NCBI GenBank assembly: GCA_033762255.1
Contig: JANRLT010000059.1
Coordinates: 1-49,206 of the forward strand
Direction: 5' to 3'
DNA: 49,206 bases
From: Pirellulales bacterium
GTDB lineage: Bacteria > Planctomycetota > Planctomycetia > Pirellulales > JALHPA01
The notes beneath the pieces are model-generated. The model did no database searches. It was not told the origin of the DNA and saw nothing but the letters and a program-made list of their open reading frames with translations. Shown here in pieces: positions 6,740 to 15,559 of the stretch. Positions within the stretch are counted from its first letter, which is position 1; every line of letters begins with the position of its first letter. The translations under genes were made by a program, and so were the position numbers.

Positions 6740-9187
6740 GTGAAGCAATTGGTGCAACATCTTCGTTCCGGTGTGTTGGAACTGCTGGAAATCCCCTGCC
6801 CCCAGGCCGGGGCGGGGCAGTTGCTAATCCAAACGCGCGCCAGTCTTATATCCGCGGGGACCGAGCGCTTTTTGGTCGAATTTGGCAAGGCTAGCCTTTG
6901 GCAAAAAGCCCGCCAAAACCCCGATCGCGTCCGCCAAGTCTGGAACAAGATCAAAACTGACGGCCTCTGGCCCACGCTGGAGGCGGTCTTTGCCAAATTG
7001 GACGAGCCGCTCCCCCTGGGTTATTGCAATGCGGGGGTCGTCCTGGAAGTAGGCGCGGGGGTCGCCAATTTTGCCGCGGGGGACCGGGTAGTCAGTAATG
7101 GCGGACACGCGCATGTGGTGGCCGTTCCCAAGAATCTCTGTGCCAAAATTCCAGATAACGTCAGCGACGAGGAAGCCAGCTACGCCGTCTTATCCGCGAT
7201 TGGGTTGCAGGGGATCCGGTTATTGCAACCAGGCATCGGCGATAATGTGGCGGTTTTTGGCTTGGGTTTGATCGGGTTGGTGACGGTGCAAATGCTGGTC
7301 AACAGCGGCGTCCGGGTGCTGGGGATTGATGTGGATCCCCAGCGATTGGCCCTGGCCCAAAGCCTGGGGGCGGAAGTGGTCAACGTGGGAAGCGGTGGTG
7401 ACCCGATCGCCGCGGGACTGGGATTTAGCCAGGGCGAAGGGGTCGATGGCGTGCTCATCACCGCGAGCGCCAAACAAGACCAAATTGTCCATCAAGCGGC
7501 GGAAATCAGCCGTAAACGGGGAAAAATTGTCCTGGTGGGCGTGGTCAATCTGAATCTCGACCGGGCCGATTTTTATAAGAAAGAACTGACATTTCAGGTC
7601 AGTTGCAGCTACGGCCCGGGGCGCTATGATCCGAATTATGAAGATCGGGGGCTGGATTATCCGTATCCCTACGTGCGCTGGACGGAACAGCGCAATATCG
7701 CGGCGGTGCTTGAGCAAATGTCCCGCGGCAAATTGAACGTCCGGTCGCTCATCAGCAGCCGCATTCCCTTTGACGATGCCGAGCAAGCCTATCAGTTGCT
7801 TTCCCAGGATCGCAATCAACTGGGGATCGTCCTGCATTATCCCGCGGAGCCGGTCGCCCGGCATTCGGTCGTGGCCACTCCCCGGACCGACGCTCGGGGA
7901 CGCGCTAGCGCAACTTTACAATCGATTCCCCCAGTCGCGGGAACGCTTGCCGTTCCGCATCAGCCCCCATCCGCCGCTACCTCGCAGATAGATACCGTGA
8001 TTTCCCTACCCGCCGCCGACCATCCCACACGGGGGGTCGGTTCGGTGCGACTAGGCATGATTGGGGCGGGGGGGTTTGCCACGCGGGTCTTATTGCCGGC
8101 GATCAAACCGACCGGCGTCCAACTGGCGGGGATAGCCAGCGCCCGCGGTCTGAGCGCCGCGCATGCGGCCCGCAAGTTTGGCTTTGCAACTAGCACCAGC
8201 GATTATCACACCATCCTGGCGGACCCCTCGGTCAATGCGGTCTGCATCATGACGCGGCATCAGCAGCACGCGGGGATGGTGGTTGAGGCATTGCAAGCGG
8301 GCAAGCACGTCTTTGTGGAAAAACCGCTGGCGATCGACCAGGCGGGACTAGCCGCTGTCGCGGCGGCACATGCGGCGCACCCCGACCAGCAACTATTGGT
8401 GGGATTTAACCGGCGTTTTTCCCCCCATGCGGTGACCATCCAAAAATTGCTAGCCACACGCAGCGAGCCGGCAACAGTGCACATGTTGATCAACGCGGGC
8501 GCGCTGCCGGGAGACCACTGGACCGTTGATAAATCCAGCGGCGGCGGGCGCATCATTGGCGAAGGGTGTCACTGGTTTGATCTGCTTAGCTTTTTACTAG
8601 GTCAGCCGATCACCGCGGTCCAGGCCAACGCCAAAGGGTCCGCCGACACCGCGGCCGATCATCAGTCCCTCACGCTGAGTCTGGCGGATGGGTCGGTCGG
8701 CGTGTTGCAGTATCTGGTTAATGGACACAAAAGTTTTGCCAAGGAGCGCATCACGATTTTTTGCCAAGGCCAAGTGTTGGAACTGGACAATTTTCGCAGC
8801 TTGACCGGTTACGGTTGGCCTAAATTTAGCAAACAAAACTTATGGGCCCAAGACAAGGGGCATCACGCTGAAATGGCCCAGTTCTTGGCGCGTGTGGCTA
8901 GCGGCGGTCCACAATTGATCCCGTTTGCCAGTTTATGGAATACCACCCAGGCCACTTTTGCGGCGGTGACTAGCGCACCCACGGGGGACTGGACCGCGGT
9001 CGCACCCCTTCCCGTCCAGGTGACCTCCCCTTCCACGACAAATCCTGAACGTGTGGGGCAGAGCAATGGCCACTTGGTCGAAGGGAAGCACGCTTCTAGC
9101 GGAAAGGGAGAGCCGCTGCCGCGCTCAGCCAGTCCCTTCGCACAAAGCGGTGCCACCGTGAGTGACTTTGGCGGTAAACCAGACTAA
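6740..9187 (+). CDS. Two-domain oxidoreductase (zinc-type alcohol dehydrogenase + Gfo/Idh/MocA)
   Basis: A fusion of two NAD(P)-dependent dehydrogenase domains, about 815 aa from the GTG at 6740. The N-terminal half is MDR/alcohol-dehydrogenase-like (SLISAGTER, LPLGYCNAGVVLEVG, Rossmann motif VFGLGLIGLV). A Pro/Ala/Thr-rich linker of about 60 residues follows. The C-terminal half is Gfo/Idh/MocA-like (LGMIGAGGFATRVLLPAI, then EKPLAID, GEGCHWFDLLSFL). Such proteins recur in surface polysaccharide loci, often with heparinase-like genes, and probably oxidise or epimerise a nucleotide sugar or glycan sugar; the substrate is unknown. The GTG start gives the family-like start (M)KQLVQHLRSG. An upstream ATG at 6623 gives a non-conserved extension. 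It is the first gene of the + strand polysaccharide block. Confidence 0.88.
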   Translation: MKQLVQHLRSGVLELLEIPCPQAGAGQLLIQTRASLISAGTERFLVEFGKASLWQKARQNPDRVRQVWNKIKTDGLWPTLEAVFAKLDEPLPLGYCNAGVVLEVGAGVANFAAGDRVVSNGGHAHVVAVPKNLCAKIPDNVSDEEASYAVLSAIGLQGIRLLQPGIGDNVAVFGLGLIGLVTVQMLVNSGVRVLGIDVDPQRLALAQSLGAEVVNVGSGGDPIAAGLGFSQGEGVDGVLITASAKQDQIVHQAAEISRKRGKIVLVGVVNLNLDRADFYKKELTFQVSCSYGPGRYDPNYEDRGLDYPYPYVRWTEQRNIAAVLEQMSRGKLNVRSLISSRIPFDDAEQAYQLLSQDRNQLGIVLHYPAEPVARHSVVATPRTDARGRASATLQSIPPVAGTLAVPHQPPSAATSQIDTVISLPAADHPTRGVGSVRLGMIGAGGFATRVLLPAIKPTGVQLAGIASARGLSAAHAARKFGFATSTSDYHTILADPSVNAVCIMTRHQQHAGMVVEALQAGKHVFVEKPLAIDQAGLAAVAAAHAAHPDQQLLVGFNRRFSPHAVTIQKLLATRSEPATVHMLINAGALPGDHWTVDKSSGGGRIIGEGCHWFDLLSFLLGQPITAVQANAKGSADTAADHQSLTLSLADGSVGVLQYLVNGHKSFAKERITIFCQGQVLELDNFRSLTGYGWPKFSKQNLWAQDKGHHAEMAQFLARVASGGPQLIPFASLWNTTQATFAAVTSAPTGDWTAVAPLPVQVTSPSTTNPERVGQSNGHLVEGKHASSGKGEPLPRSASPFAQSGATVSDFGGKPD

Positions 9188-9339
9188 GTAAAGCCGCCGC
9201 GACGCCACTCGTGTGCGGCGTTGGCGATACAAGTTGGCAATGACAAGTTCATACATTTTAAGCAGTTATGGTTGTCCGGTGACACCCACGGGAACGGAGT
9301 GCGCGCCGAGCCTGTCGGGATCAAACACATAACAAATGG

Positions 9340-10443
9340 TTGGTTGCACGTTCCTACCGTAAATTAACTTTGTCCGACACCATTCAAATCGCCGCACTGA
9401 CCGTGGGCGCGGGACATCCCTGCCTGATCATCGCCGAAGTCGCGCAAGCGCATGATGGCAGTTTGGGGACTGCGCATGCCTATATTGACGCGGCGGCGGC
9501 ATGCGGGGCGGACGCGGTTAAGTTTCAAACACATATCGCCGCCGCGGAATCCACCCCGTCAGAGCCGTTTCGCGTCAAGTTTTCCCGCCAAGACGCCAAC
9601 CGTTATGATTATTGGCGGCGGATGGAATTCACCCCCGAACAATGGGCCGGTCTGCGGCAACACGCGCTGGACCGGGGGCTGATTTTCTTATCATCGGCTT
9701 TTTCGGCGGCGGCCGTGGAATTGCTGGAAAAACTAGAGATGCCCGCCTGGAAAGTCGGTTCCGGAGAAATTGGCACGCTGCCGCTGCTGAGCCAAATGGC
9801 CGCGACCGGCAAACCGGTGCTGCTCTCCACCGGCTTGGCGGATTGGTCAACCCTGGACCAGGCTGTGGCCACGGTGTGGGGGGCCAATCCCCGGGGACCC
9901 GACGGCGCACTGGCGGTTTTTCAGTGCACGACCGCCTATCCCTGTCCGCCCGAGCGCGTCGGCCTGAATGTGCTGCCACAGTTGCAAGCCCGATATCGCT
10001 GTCCCGTGGGCCTGAGCGATCATTCCGGGACTATTTATGCTGGATTGGGAGGGGTCTGCTTTGGAGCTAATTTACTTGAAGCGCACATTGTCTTTAGCCG
10101 CGAGTGTTTTGGCCCGGACGTTCCCGCCTCGTTGACTACCGCCGAATTTTCCCAACTTGTCGCAGGGGTTCGTTTTTTAGAAGCCGCCACCAGCAGCGCA
10201 GTAGATAAGGACGCGGGAGCGGTGGAGCTAGCTGGTTTGCGTCAAGTCTTTGGCAAGAGTGTGGTTGCCGCGGCGGATTTGCCCGCCGGACATCGTCTGT
10301 CGCTGGCGGATTTGGCACTAAAAAAGCCAGGTTCGGGCATTCCCGCGGCTCAATTAGGATCGGTGGCGGGTCGGGTGCTGGCACATGCGGTCGTGCGGGA
10401 CACGTTGCTCTCAGAGGGGGATTTTTTACCCTTTGACCAATAA
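9340..10443 (+). CDS. neuB: N-acetylneuraminate (nonulosonate) synthase, NeuB family
   Basis: Condenses a six-carbon amino sugar (ManNAc or a relative) with phosphoenolpyruvate to form a nine-carbon nonulosonic acid. Of 367 aa, a TIM-barrel NeuB domain covers about 20-290 (IIAEVAQAHDGSLG, KFQTHIAAAEST, WKVGSGEIGTLPLL, LSTGLADW, GLSDHSG) and a C-terminal antifreeze-like SAF domain about 300-365 (GKSVVAAADLPAGHRLSLADLALKKP is split around residue 310-335). QAHDG replaces the more usual N-H-(N/D)-G, so the precise product may not be Neu5Ac. The start is unclear: a TTG at 9340 is used here, and another in-frame TTG lies about 10 codons in. Followed by neuC (57 bp) and neuA, forming a CMP-nonulosonate pathway. 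Confidence 0.92.
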   Translation: MVARSYRKLTLSDTIQIAALTVGAGHPCLIIAEVAQAHDGSLGTAHAYIDAAAACGADAVKFQTHIAAAESTPSEPFRVKFSRQDANRYDYWRRMEFTPEQWAGLRQHALDRGLIFLSSAFSAAAVELLEKLEMPAWKVGSGEIGTLPLLSQMAATGKPVLLSTGLADWSTLDQAVATVWGANPRGPDGALAVFQCTTAYPCPPERVGLNVLPQLQARYRCPVGLSDHSGTIYAGLGGVCFGANLLEAHIVFSRECFGPDVPASLTTAEFSQLVAGVRFLEAATSSAVDKDAGAVELAGLRQVFGKSVVAAADLPAGHRLSLADLALKKPGSGIPAAQLGSVAGRVLAHAVVRDTLLSEGDFLPFDQ

Positions 10444-10500
10444 TCCATCGCGGCGACGCTGGTCTGATTTACAGTTTTTTAGGAATACAATTCATCGCCT

Positions 10501-11676
10501 ATGAGTTCCGTGACTTCGCCCTTGCGTAAGGTGTGTGTTGTCCTGGTGGATCGCGCCAATTATGGCCGGTTAAAGCCTGTGATGCACGCTTTGCAAGATC
10601 ATGCCGCGTTGCAGTTGCAGGTGATCGCCGCGGGAACGATGGTGCTCGAGCGGTTTCAACAACCGGTCAATATTGTCCGGGGGGATGGCTTTCCCATTGA
10701 CGGCGAAGTTTATATGGAACTGGAAGGATCCGTCCCCGCCACGATGGCCAAAAGCGTGGGCTTTGGGATTGTGGAATTTACCAACGAATTTCAGCGCCTT
10801 AAACCCGATGTGGTGTTGATCATTGGTGACCGGTACGAAGCGTTAGCCGCGGCTATCGCCGCCGCCTACATGAACCTGACGATCGTCCATATCCAGGGAG
10901 GGGAGGTCACCGGTTCGATTGACGAATCCGCCCGTCACGCCATCAGCAAATTTGCCCATTTTCATTTTCCCAGCACCAAAAGAAGCAGCGAATATCTGCT
11001 GCGGATGGGAGAACGTCCCGATTCGATCCTGGGGGTGGGTTGTCCCTCTAGCGATATCGCACGTGTGTTTGACCGCTCCCTTGCGCCGGAAATTATCAAT
11101 GCACGGGGGGCCGGCTCGCAAATTGACGTCACGCAACCGTTCTTGCTGGTGTTATTTCACCCCACGACGACGGAATTTGGCGGCGAGCGGGCTCAAATGG
11201 AAGCGCTCCTGGATGCGATCTTTGCCATTCGCAGGCCCACGGTTTTGCTTTGGCCAAATATCGACGCCGGTTCGGACCATATTGGCAAGGCGATCCGGGT
11301 CTATCGCGACCAGCGCAGGCCCGACTGGCTGCGGACCATGACCAACCTCTCGCCGGAAAATTATTTAAAGGTGTTGGCCAACACCGCCTGCGCGATTGGC
11401 AACTCCAGCAGCTTTGTGCGGGACGCGGGGTACTTTGGCACGCCGGTCGTTCTCGTGGGCAATCGCCAAGAAGGGCGCGAACATGACCAGCATGTCATTC
11501 CGGTCAGGCCCATCGCCACCGAAATCGAGGCCACGATTCGCCGCCAATTGGAGCACGGACGTTATCCCCCCAGCACGCTCTATGGCGACGGCCACGTGGC
11601 CGAGCGCATCGCCGCTGGGATCGCCACGTTAACGCCCTATATCCAAAAGCGCCTGCATTATGTAAACGAGGGGTAA
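10501..11676 (+). CDS. neuC: UDP-N-acetylglucosamine 2-epimerase, hydrolysing (NeuC type)
   Basis: A 391-aa cytosolic enzyme predicted to convert UDP-GlcNAc (or a modified form) to ManNAc-type sugar plus UDP, feeding NeuB. Family signatures are VDRANYGRLKPVM at the N-terminus, PDVVLIIGDRYEALAAA, HIQGGEVTGSIDESARHAISK, LVLFHPTTTE and the C-terminal IGNSSSFVRDAGYFGTPVVLVGNRQEGRE, which binds UDP. The context between neuB and neuA argues for the hydrolysing NeuC activity rather than the non-hydrolysing WecB activity. ATG at 10501 with no strong Shine-Dalgarno. The stop is followed at once by a low-complexity intergenic element (11672-11760). Confidence 0.93.
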   Translation: MSSVTSPLRKVCVVLVDRANYGRLKPVMHALQDHAALQLQVIAAGTMVLERFQQPVNIVRGDGFPIDGEVYMELEGSVPATMAKSVGFGIVEFTNEFQRLKPDVVLIIGDRYEALAAAIAAAYMNLTIVHIQGGEVTGSIDESARHAISKFAHFHFPSTKRSSEYLLRMGERPDSILGVGCPSSDIARVFDRSLAPEIINARGAGSQIDVTQPFLLVLFHPTTTEFGGERAQMEALLDAIFAIRRPTVLLWPNIDAGSDHIGKAIRVYRDQRRPDWLRTMTNLSPENYLKVLANTACAIGNSSSFVRDAGYFGTPVVLVGNRQEGREHDQHVIPVRPIATEIEATIRRQLEHGRYPPSTLYGDGHVAERIAAGIATLTPYIQKRLHYVNEG

Positions 11677-11760
11677 CTGGTATTTGGTTACTGGTGAAAA
11701 CCTGAATATCGCAACTTCCTTCCTCCACTCCTCCAAACTCCACTACTCCCTTTCTCCCCT
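11672..11760. repeat. Composite low-complexity intergenic element, left copy
   Basis: GGTAACTGGTATTTGGTTAC (from 11672) is followed by a pyrimidine-rich tract (CTTCCTCCACTCCTCC, then CTCCACTACTCCC). The same two-part pattern occurs inverted at 12451-12547, on the other side of neuA. It overlaps the last codons of neuC and ends just before the neuA ATG. Confidence 0.6.
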
Positions 11761-11762
11761 CC

Positions 11763-12467
11763 ATGCGTATCCTTGGCATTGTTACCGCCCGCGGCGGATC
11801 CAAAGGGATCCCTCGCAAAAACCTAGCCCCCCTGCTGGGCCAGCCGCTCTTGGCCTATACGGCCCAGGCGGCCCTGGCTAGCCAGTTGACGCGAGTGGTG
11901 CTATCGACCGATTGCCCGGAAATTGCCGCCGTGGGGGAAAAGCTGGGCCTGGAAGTGCCATTTTTACGCCCGGCTGAATTGGCCGCCGATGACACGCCCA
12001 CGTTGCCGGTATTGCAAGATGTGGTGCGTCGACTAGCCGACCAGGGAGATGAATACGATGGTGTGTTTATTTTGCAGCCAACCAATCCGTTGCGGTTAGT
12101 CAGCGATATTGACGGAGCGATCGAATTATTAATCACCAGCGGGGCGGATTCGGTGATTAGTTTTGTCCCCGTGGGGGAGCGCCATCCCGCCCGGATGAAA
12201 CAACTCGATCCGCAGCGGCGCGTGGTCAATCCCCCGTTTGCCGAGCAGTTTGAAGGCCAGCGCCGCCAAGATCTGCCCCCTTATTACCTGCGTGATGGGT
12301 CGGTCTATGTCACCCGGATGACCATCCTGATGGAGCAAAACTCTATTCAGGGGACGGACTGCCGGGCGTGGCTGATGCCGGTCGAGCGGGCTTGGAACGT
12401 GGATGAACCGTTTGATTTGTTTATGGTCGAGCAATTGTTGCGGTACCAGCAGGTGAGTGGGGAGTGA
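11763..12467 (+). CDS. neuA: Acylneuraminate (nonulosonate) cytidylyltransferase
   Basis: Activates the nonulosonic acid to its CMP form for glycosyltransferases. The 234 aa have the nucleotidyltransferase signature TARGGSKGIPRKNL at residues 8-21, then LLAYTAQAAL, VLSTDCPEIA, LRPAELAADDTPTLPVLQDV, FILQPTNPLR and DGSVYVTR, all typical of NeuA and of the related PseF/LegF. Third gene of the neuB-neuC-neuA set. It is flanked on both sides by inverted copies of a low-complexity element, which could have helped it move as a unit. ATG at 11763. No sialyltransferase was recognised in the window, so the transferase using the product is unknown. Confidence 0.94.
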   Translation: MRILGIVTARGGSKGIPRKNLAPLLGQPLLAYTAQAALASQLTRVVLSTDCPEIAAVGEKLGLEVPFLRPAELAADDTPTLPVLQDVVRRLADQGDEYDGVFILQPTNPLRLVSDIDGAIELLITSGADSVISFVPVGERHPARMKQLDPQRRVVNPPFAEQFEGQRRQDLPPYYLRDGSVYVTRMTILMEQNSIQGTDCRAWLMPVERAWNVDEPFDLFMVEQLLRYQQVSGE

Positions 12468-12547
12468 GTGGATAGTGGATGGTGAGTAGTGAGTCTTAGC
12501 AAATACCAAATACCAGCAACCAAATACCAAAAACCAGTTACCAGCAG
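12451..12547. repeat. Composite low-complexity intergenic element, right copy (inverted)
   Basis: A purine-rich GTGAGTGGATAGTGG-like tract (12451-12493) is followed by a short-period ACCAAATACCAG-like tract (12500-12547) ending CCAGTTACC. Its reverse complement reads GGTAACTGG, GGTATTTGG, then a CCACTATCC pyrimidine tract, the same order as the left copy at 11672-11760. It covers the neuA stop codon (12465-12467) and the start region of the next gene. Confidence 0.6.
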
Positions 12548-12548
12548 C

Positions 12549-13565
12549 GTGTCCCTCCAACTCCTCATCGCCGAGTCCGACCGCTTTAGCCCCCGCGCCC
12601 TAGCGACGTTGCAACGTCATTTCACCGTGACCTGTGCCGACTTGGACCGCGCCGCGTTATTATCGTCCATCGCCCCTTATGATGCTTTGTGGGTGCGTTT
12701 GCGCAACCAGATTGACCAAGCCGTCTTTCGCGCCGCCCCCCGGTTGCGGTGGGTCATGACCAACACCACGGGACTGAATCATATCGACCTGGCCGCGGCC
12801 GCCAACGCCGGTGTGCGGGTCGTCTCGCTACGGGGGGAAGTTGACTTTTTACGCCAAATTCGCGCAACCGCCGAACTCACCCTGGGGCTTATCCTGGCCC
12901 TGGTGCGGCATCTGCCGAGGGCTGTGGCACACCCACTGGCTGGCGGCTGGAATCGCGATTTATTTGAAGGGCGCGAGCTAGCCGGTCTGACGGCGGGAAT
13001 TGTCGGTTATGGCCGGTTGGGAAGCCAGGTGGCCAAATACTTGCACGCGATGGACTTGCGCGTGTTGACCTGCGGGCCATCGTTGCGGCAGGCGGATGTG
13101 GCTCCGGAAATTTCAGTCGTAAGCGAGCGGGAATTACTGGCCCAGGCGGAGATTGTGAGTCTGCACGCCGACTACACCTCGGAAAATGACGGTTTTTTTG
13201 GTGCGCGGCACTTTGCGGCGATGCGCCCCGGGGCCTATTTTATAAATACAGCCCGCGGAGAGCTGATCGATGAAGCGGCGTTGCTGGATTCCCTGCAAAC
13301 GGGTCATCTGGCGGGCGCGGCGGTCGATGTCCTGCGGGACGAACGCTCCACGGGCATGGCCGCCCACCCGCTGATTCAATACGCCCAAACGCATGATAAT
13401 TTATTGATTACGCCACACATCGGGGGGAATACCCGGGAATCACTCCACAAGACCGAGGATTTTTTGGCGGAAAAATTGTGCCACATGCTCCTTGCCGAAG
13501 CTTCGCCCCCCAGCGGCGAACCAGCCCAATTTTTAGCCCCTGCATCAGCCCCTAGCGCCATTTAA
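12549..13565 (+). CDS. D-isomer-specific 2-hydroxyacid dehydrogenase
   Basis: An NAD-dependent dehydrogenase of the phosphoglycerate dehydrogenase/D-lactate dehydrogenase family, 338 aa from the GTG at 12549. The Rossmann motif GIVGYGRLGSQVAKYL lies mid-protein. The catalytic residues are visible: Arg in INTARGELIDE, the acidic residue in VDVLRDE, and His in ITPHIGGNTRES. The substrate is not known. In this setting it may act on a sugar acid or a three-carbon unit for the glycan rather than in serine synthesis, since it lacks the ACT regulatory domain. An in-frame ATG at 12489 would place the repeat-derived sequence (SKYQIPATKYQKP) at the N-terminus, so the GTG is preferred. Confidence 0.88.
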   Translation: MSLQLLIAESDRFSPRALATLQRHFTVTCADLDRAALLSSIAPYDALWVRLRNQIDQAVFRAAPRLRWVMTNTTGLNHIDLAAAANAGVRVVSLRGEVDFLRQIRATAELTLGLILALVRHLPRAVAHPLAGGWNRDLFEGRELAGLTAGIVGYGRLGSQVAKYLHAMDLRVLTCGPSLRQADVAPEISVVSERELLAQAEIVSLHADYTSENDGFFGARHFAAMRPGAYFINTARGELIDEAALLDSLQTGHLAGAAVDVLRDERSTGMAAHPLIQYAQTHDNLLITPHIGGNTRESLHKTEDFLAEKLCHMLLAEASPPSGEPAQFLAPASAPSAI

Positions 13566-13624
13566 CTCGTACCAATCATCCCGCCAAGCGGATTATCGCC
13601 TATCTTTTCAACCGGAGTCTTCCC

Positions 13625-14476
13625 ATGGCCAACCCCCTGACCTCTTTCGCCCGCATGTTTAGCGGGGACAAAACCGTTCCTAGTCCGTTGCTCAATCGGA
13701 TGGGTATCCAGGTGATGCGCACCATGATCGCGCGGGGAATGTACAAATTTCGCTCGCTACCGGTGGACAGCGATCTGCAATCCGCCGCGCGCGAGTTGCT
13801 ATCCGATGGCCTGGTGGTATTACCCGAATTTTTGCCGGATGCGGAGTTTGCCGCCGTCCAGTCCGAGTCCCGGCAACTATCCGCCGATGCCGAACTAAAG
13901 CACAAGACCCTGCACCACGGCCCCAATCAATTAGAATTGACGACCTTTGACACTAGCCGGGATTTTGCCAAGTATCCGGCGATTGGCCGGTTTTATCAGG
14001 ATCGGCGGTTGGTCCAACTCATGCAGTGCGCGGAAAAACGCAAACTGGACTACACCATAGGCAATCACGCCTACGAACATCTGGTGCAGGGTCCCCTGGG
14101 CGAGGAAAAAGACCCTGAAACCGACATGCATAGCGATATTTTTTTTCACACCCATAAAGCTTGGTTGTATCTCGAGGACGTCGCCGAAGAACACGGCCCG
14201 CTGGTCGCGGTCAAGCGGTCGCATTTGCTCACGCCCAAGTCGCTGGCTTATCTGTACCAAGAAAGCACTAGCAATAACAAAGGCTCGCGGCGGATCACAC
14301 CGGAAGAGTTGACCGCATTGGGGTTGACCGAGACCGTCCTGACCGTGCCAAAAAACACGCTGGTTATCGCCAACGTGCATGGCTATCATTGCCGCCGCCG
14401 GGGCCAGCCTGGCAAGGAACGATTTGCCCTGCACTGGAGCCTGCGGGCCAATCCGTTCCGGCTAACGAGTAGGTAG
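13625..14476 (+). CDS. Phytanoyl-CoA dioxygenase (PhyH) family protein
   Basis: A likely Fe(II)/2-oxoglutarate-dependent oxygenase of 283 aa. The HxD iron-binding pair is seen in DMHSDIFFHTHKAWLYL. The distal His/Arg region is NVHGYHCRRRGQPGKERFALHWSLR, where the His and a following Arg would bind iron and 2-oxoglutarate. The substrate is unknown. In polysaccharide loci such enzymes hydroxylate small precursors or glycan substituents. It lies 59 bp after the dehydrogenase gene and is followed by a purine-rich low-complexity tract (14471-14518). ATG at 13625. Confidence 0.85.
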   Translation: MANPLTSFARMFSGDKTVPSPLLNRMGIQVMRTMIARGMYKFRSLPVDSDLQSAARELLSDGLVVLPEFLPDAEFAAVQSESRQLSADAELKHKTLHHGPNQLELTTFDTSRDFAKYPAIGRFYQDRRLVQLMQCAEKRKLDYTIGNHAYEHLVQGPLGEEKDPETDMHSDIFFHTHKAWLYLEDVAEEHGPLVAVKRSHLLTPKSLAYLYQESTSNNKGSRRITPEELTALGLTETVLTVPKNTLVIANVHGYHCRRRGQPGKERFALHWSLRANPFRLTSR

Positions 14477-14518
14477 TGGGGGATGGATAGTGGGTAGTGG
14501 TTGGATAGGGGATAGTGT
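14471..14518. repeat. Purine-rich low-complexity tract after the PhyH gene
   Basis: Repeated GTAGTGG and GGATAG units start at the PhyH stop codon. They resemble the purine half of the element at 12451-12493, but the ACCAAATACC half is missing here. Confidence 0.45.
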
Positions 14519-14569
14519 CGGTAAAGATTTTCGCACAGGTTTCACAGAGGCAGTTCCATTAGCACCGGT

Positions 14570-15559
14570 TTGACAAGTTCCCTGAGATCCATCCCGGGCG
14601 TGATTCCGCTGTGGCGCATGGTCAAGAAATTGCCCGGCGTCCAGCGTCTGGCCGATGACACGCTGTTATGGCGACTGTACGGCCGCTGGCGGCCCGATTG
14701 TGTTACTCTCCCCGGTACAGAGCGGCAAATCTTTGTCGATCCCCTGGAAAACCGCGGGCTAGCGCTCTTAAAAAACAGAGCAGCCGGCCAGCCATTTTTA
14801 AAACGCTTTTGGAAGTCCGCCTGCGCCGAACTGCGTCCCACCGCCGTTCTGGATATTGGCCTCAATTACGGCGAGATCGTCCTGGCGGAGACGTATCCCC
14901 CCGCGACCAAAATCCTGGGCATCGAGGCAAATCCCGCCCTTACCCGCTGGCTTGAACGCTCGCGTCAGATTCACCCCAATGCCACGCAGTTGCAATTTGT
15001 GTACGCACTTGCCGGGGAGCAAGCCGCCGGAGAAGAGAACTTTTATATCAACGAAAAATGGTCCGGCAGTTCCTCGGCCATTTTGGATCCCAGTCGTCCC
15101 GGTGTGACCTCCCGCACCGTTCCCTGCGTCAGCGTGGACGGCCTCTGGGCGGGACAGCTTACCCCGGCAGACCGTTTGCTGTTTAAGATCGATGTCGAAG
15201 GGTACGAGCCCCCCGTCTTGCGCGGAATGCGGCAAACACTGGCCACCTGTGGCCAATGGCTGGGAATCATCGAATTCAACGAAGAGTTTTTTCCCCGTCT
15301 GGGGATCGACGCGGGGGAATTTGTGGCGGAACTAGCCGCCCAGGCCAGCCTGATAGCCCTTTGCCATAACGGTCAATTGCGTCCCTTGCCCACCGCTAAT
15401 TTAGACGATTGGCACATGATTCTGGGGGAGGGGCCAATTTGCGTGGATTTGATTTTGGTATCGCGTGGTTGGGAGTGTGATTTTTTAAGCAACTGGCTGG
15501 CGGAAAGCGCACATCACTCCTCCGACAGTCACTCCGCAGATAACCATCCTGCCGCATGA
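14570..15559 (+). CDS. FkbM family methyltransferase
   Basis: An S-adenosylmethionine-dependent O-methyltransferase of the FkbM family, 329 aa. SAM-binding motif I is VLDIGLNYGEIVLAETYP, followed by ILGIEANPALTRWLE. The family-defining C-terminal motif is LLFKIDVEGYEPPVLRGM. Such enzymes methylate sugar hydroxyls in surface glycans and antibiotics. It starts with TTG at 14570 and ends in an ATGA overlap with the flippase gene (15556-15559), so the two are probably translationally coupled. The exact sugar cannot be told. Confidence 0.92.
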   Translation: MTSSLRSIPGVIPLWRMVKKLPGVQRLADDTLLWRLYGRWRPDCVTLPGTERQIFVDPLENRGLALLKNRAAGQPFLKRFWKSACAELRPTAVLDIGLNYGEIVLAETYPPATKILGIEANPALTRWLERSRQIHPNATQLQFVYALAGEQAAGEENFYINEKWSGSSSAILDPSRPGVTSRTVPCVSVDGLWAGQLTPADRLLFKIDVEGYEPPVLRGMRQTLATCGQWLGIIEFNEEFFPRLGIDAGEFVAELAAQASLIALCHNGQLRPLPTANLDDWHMILGEGPICVDLILVSRGWECDFLSNWLAESAHHSSDSHSADNHPAA

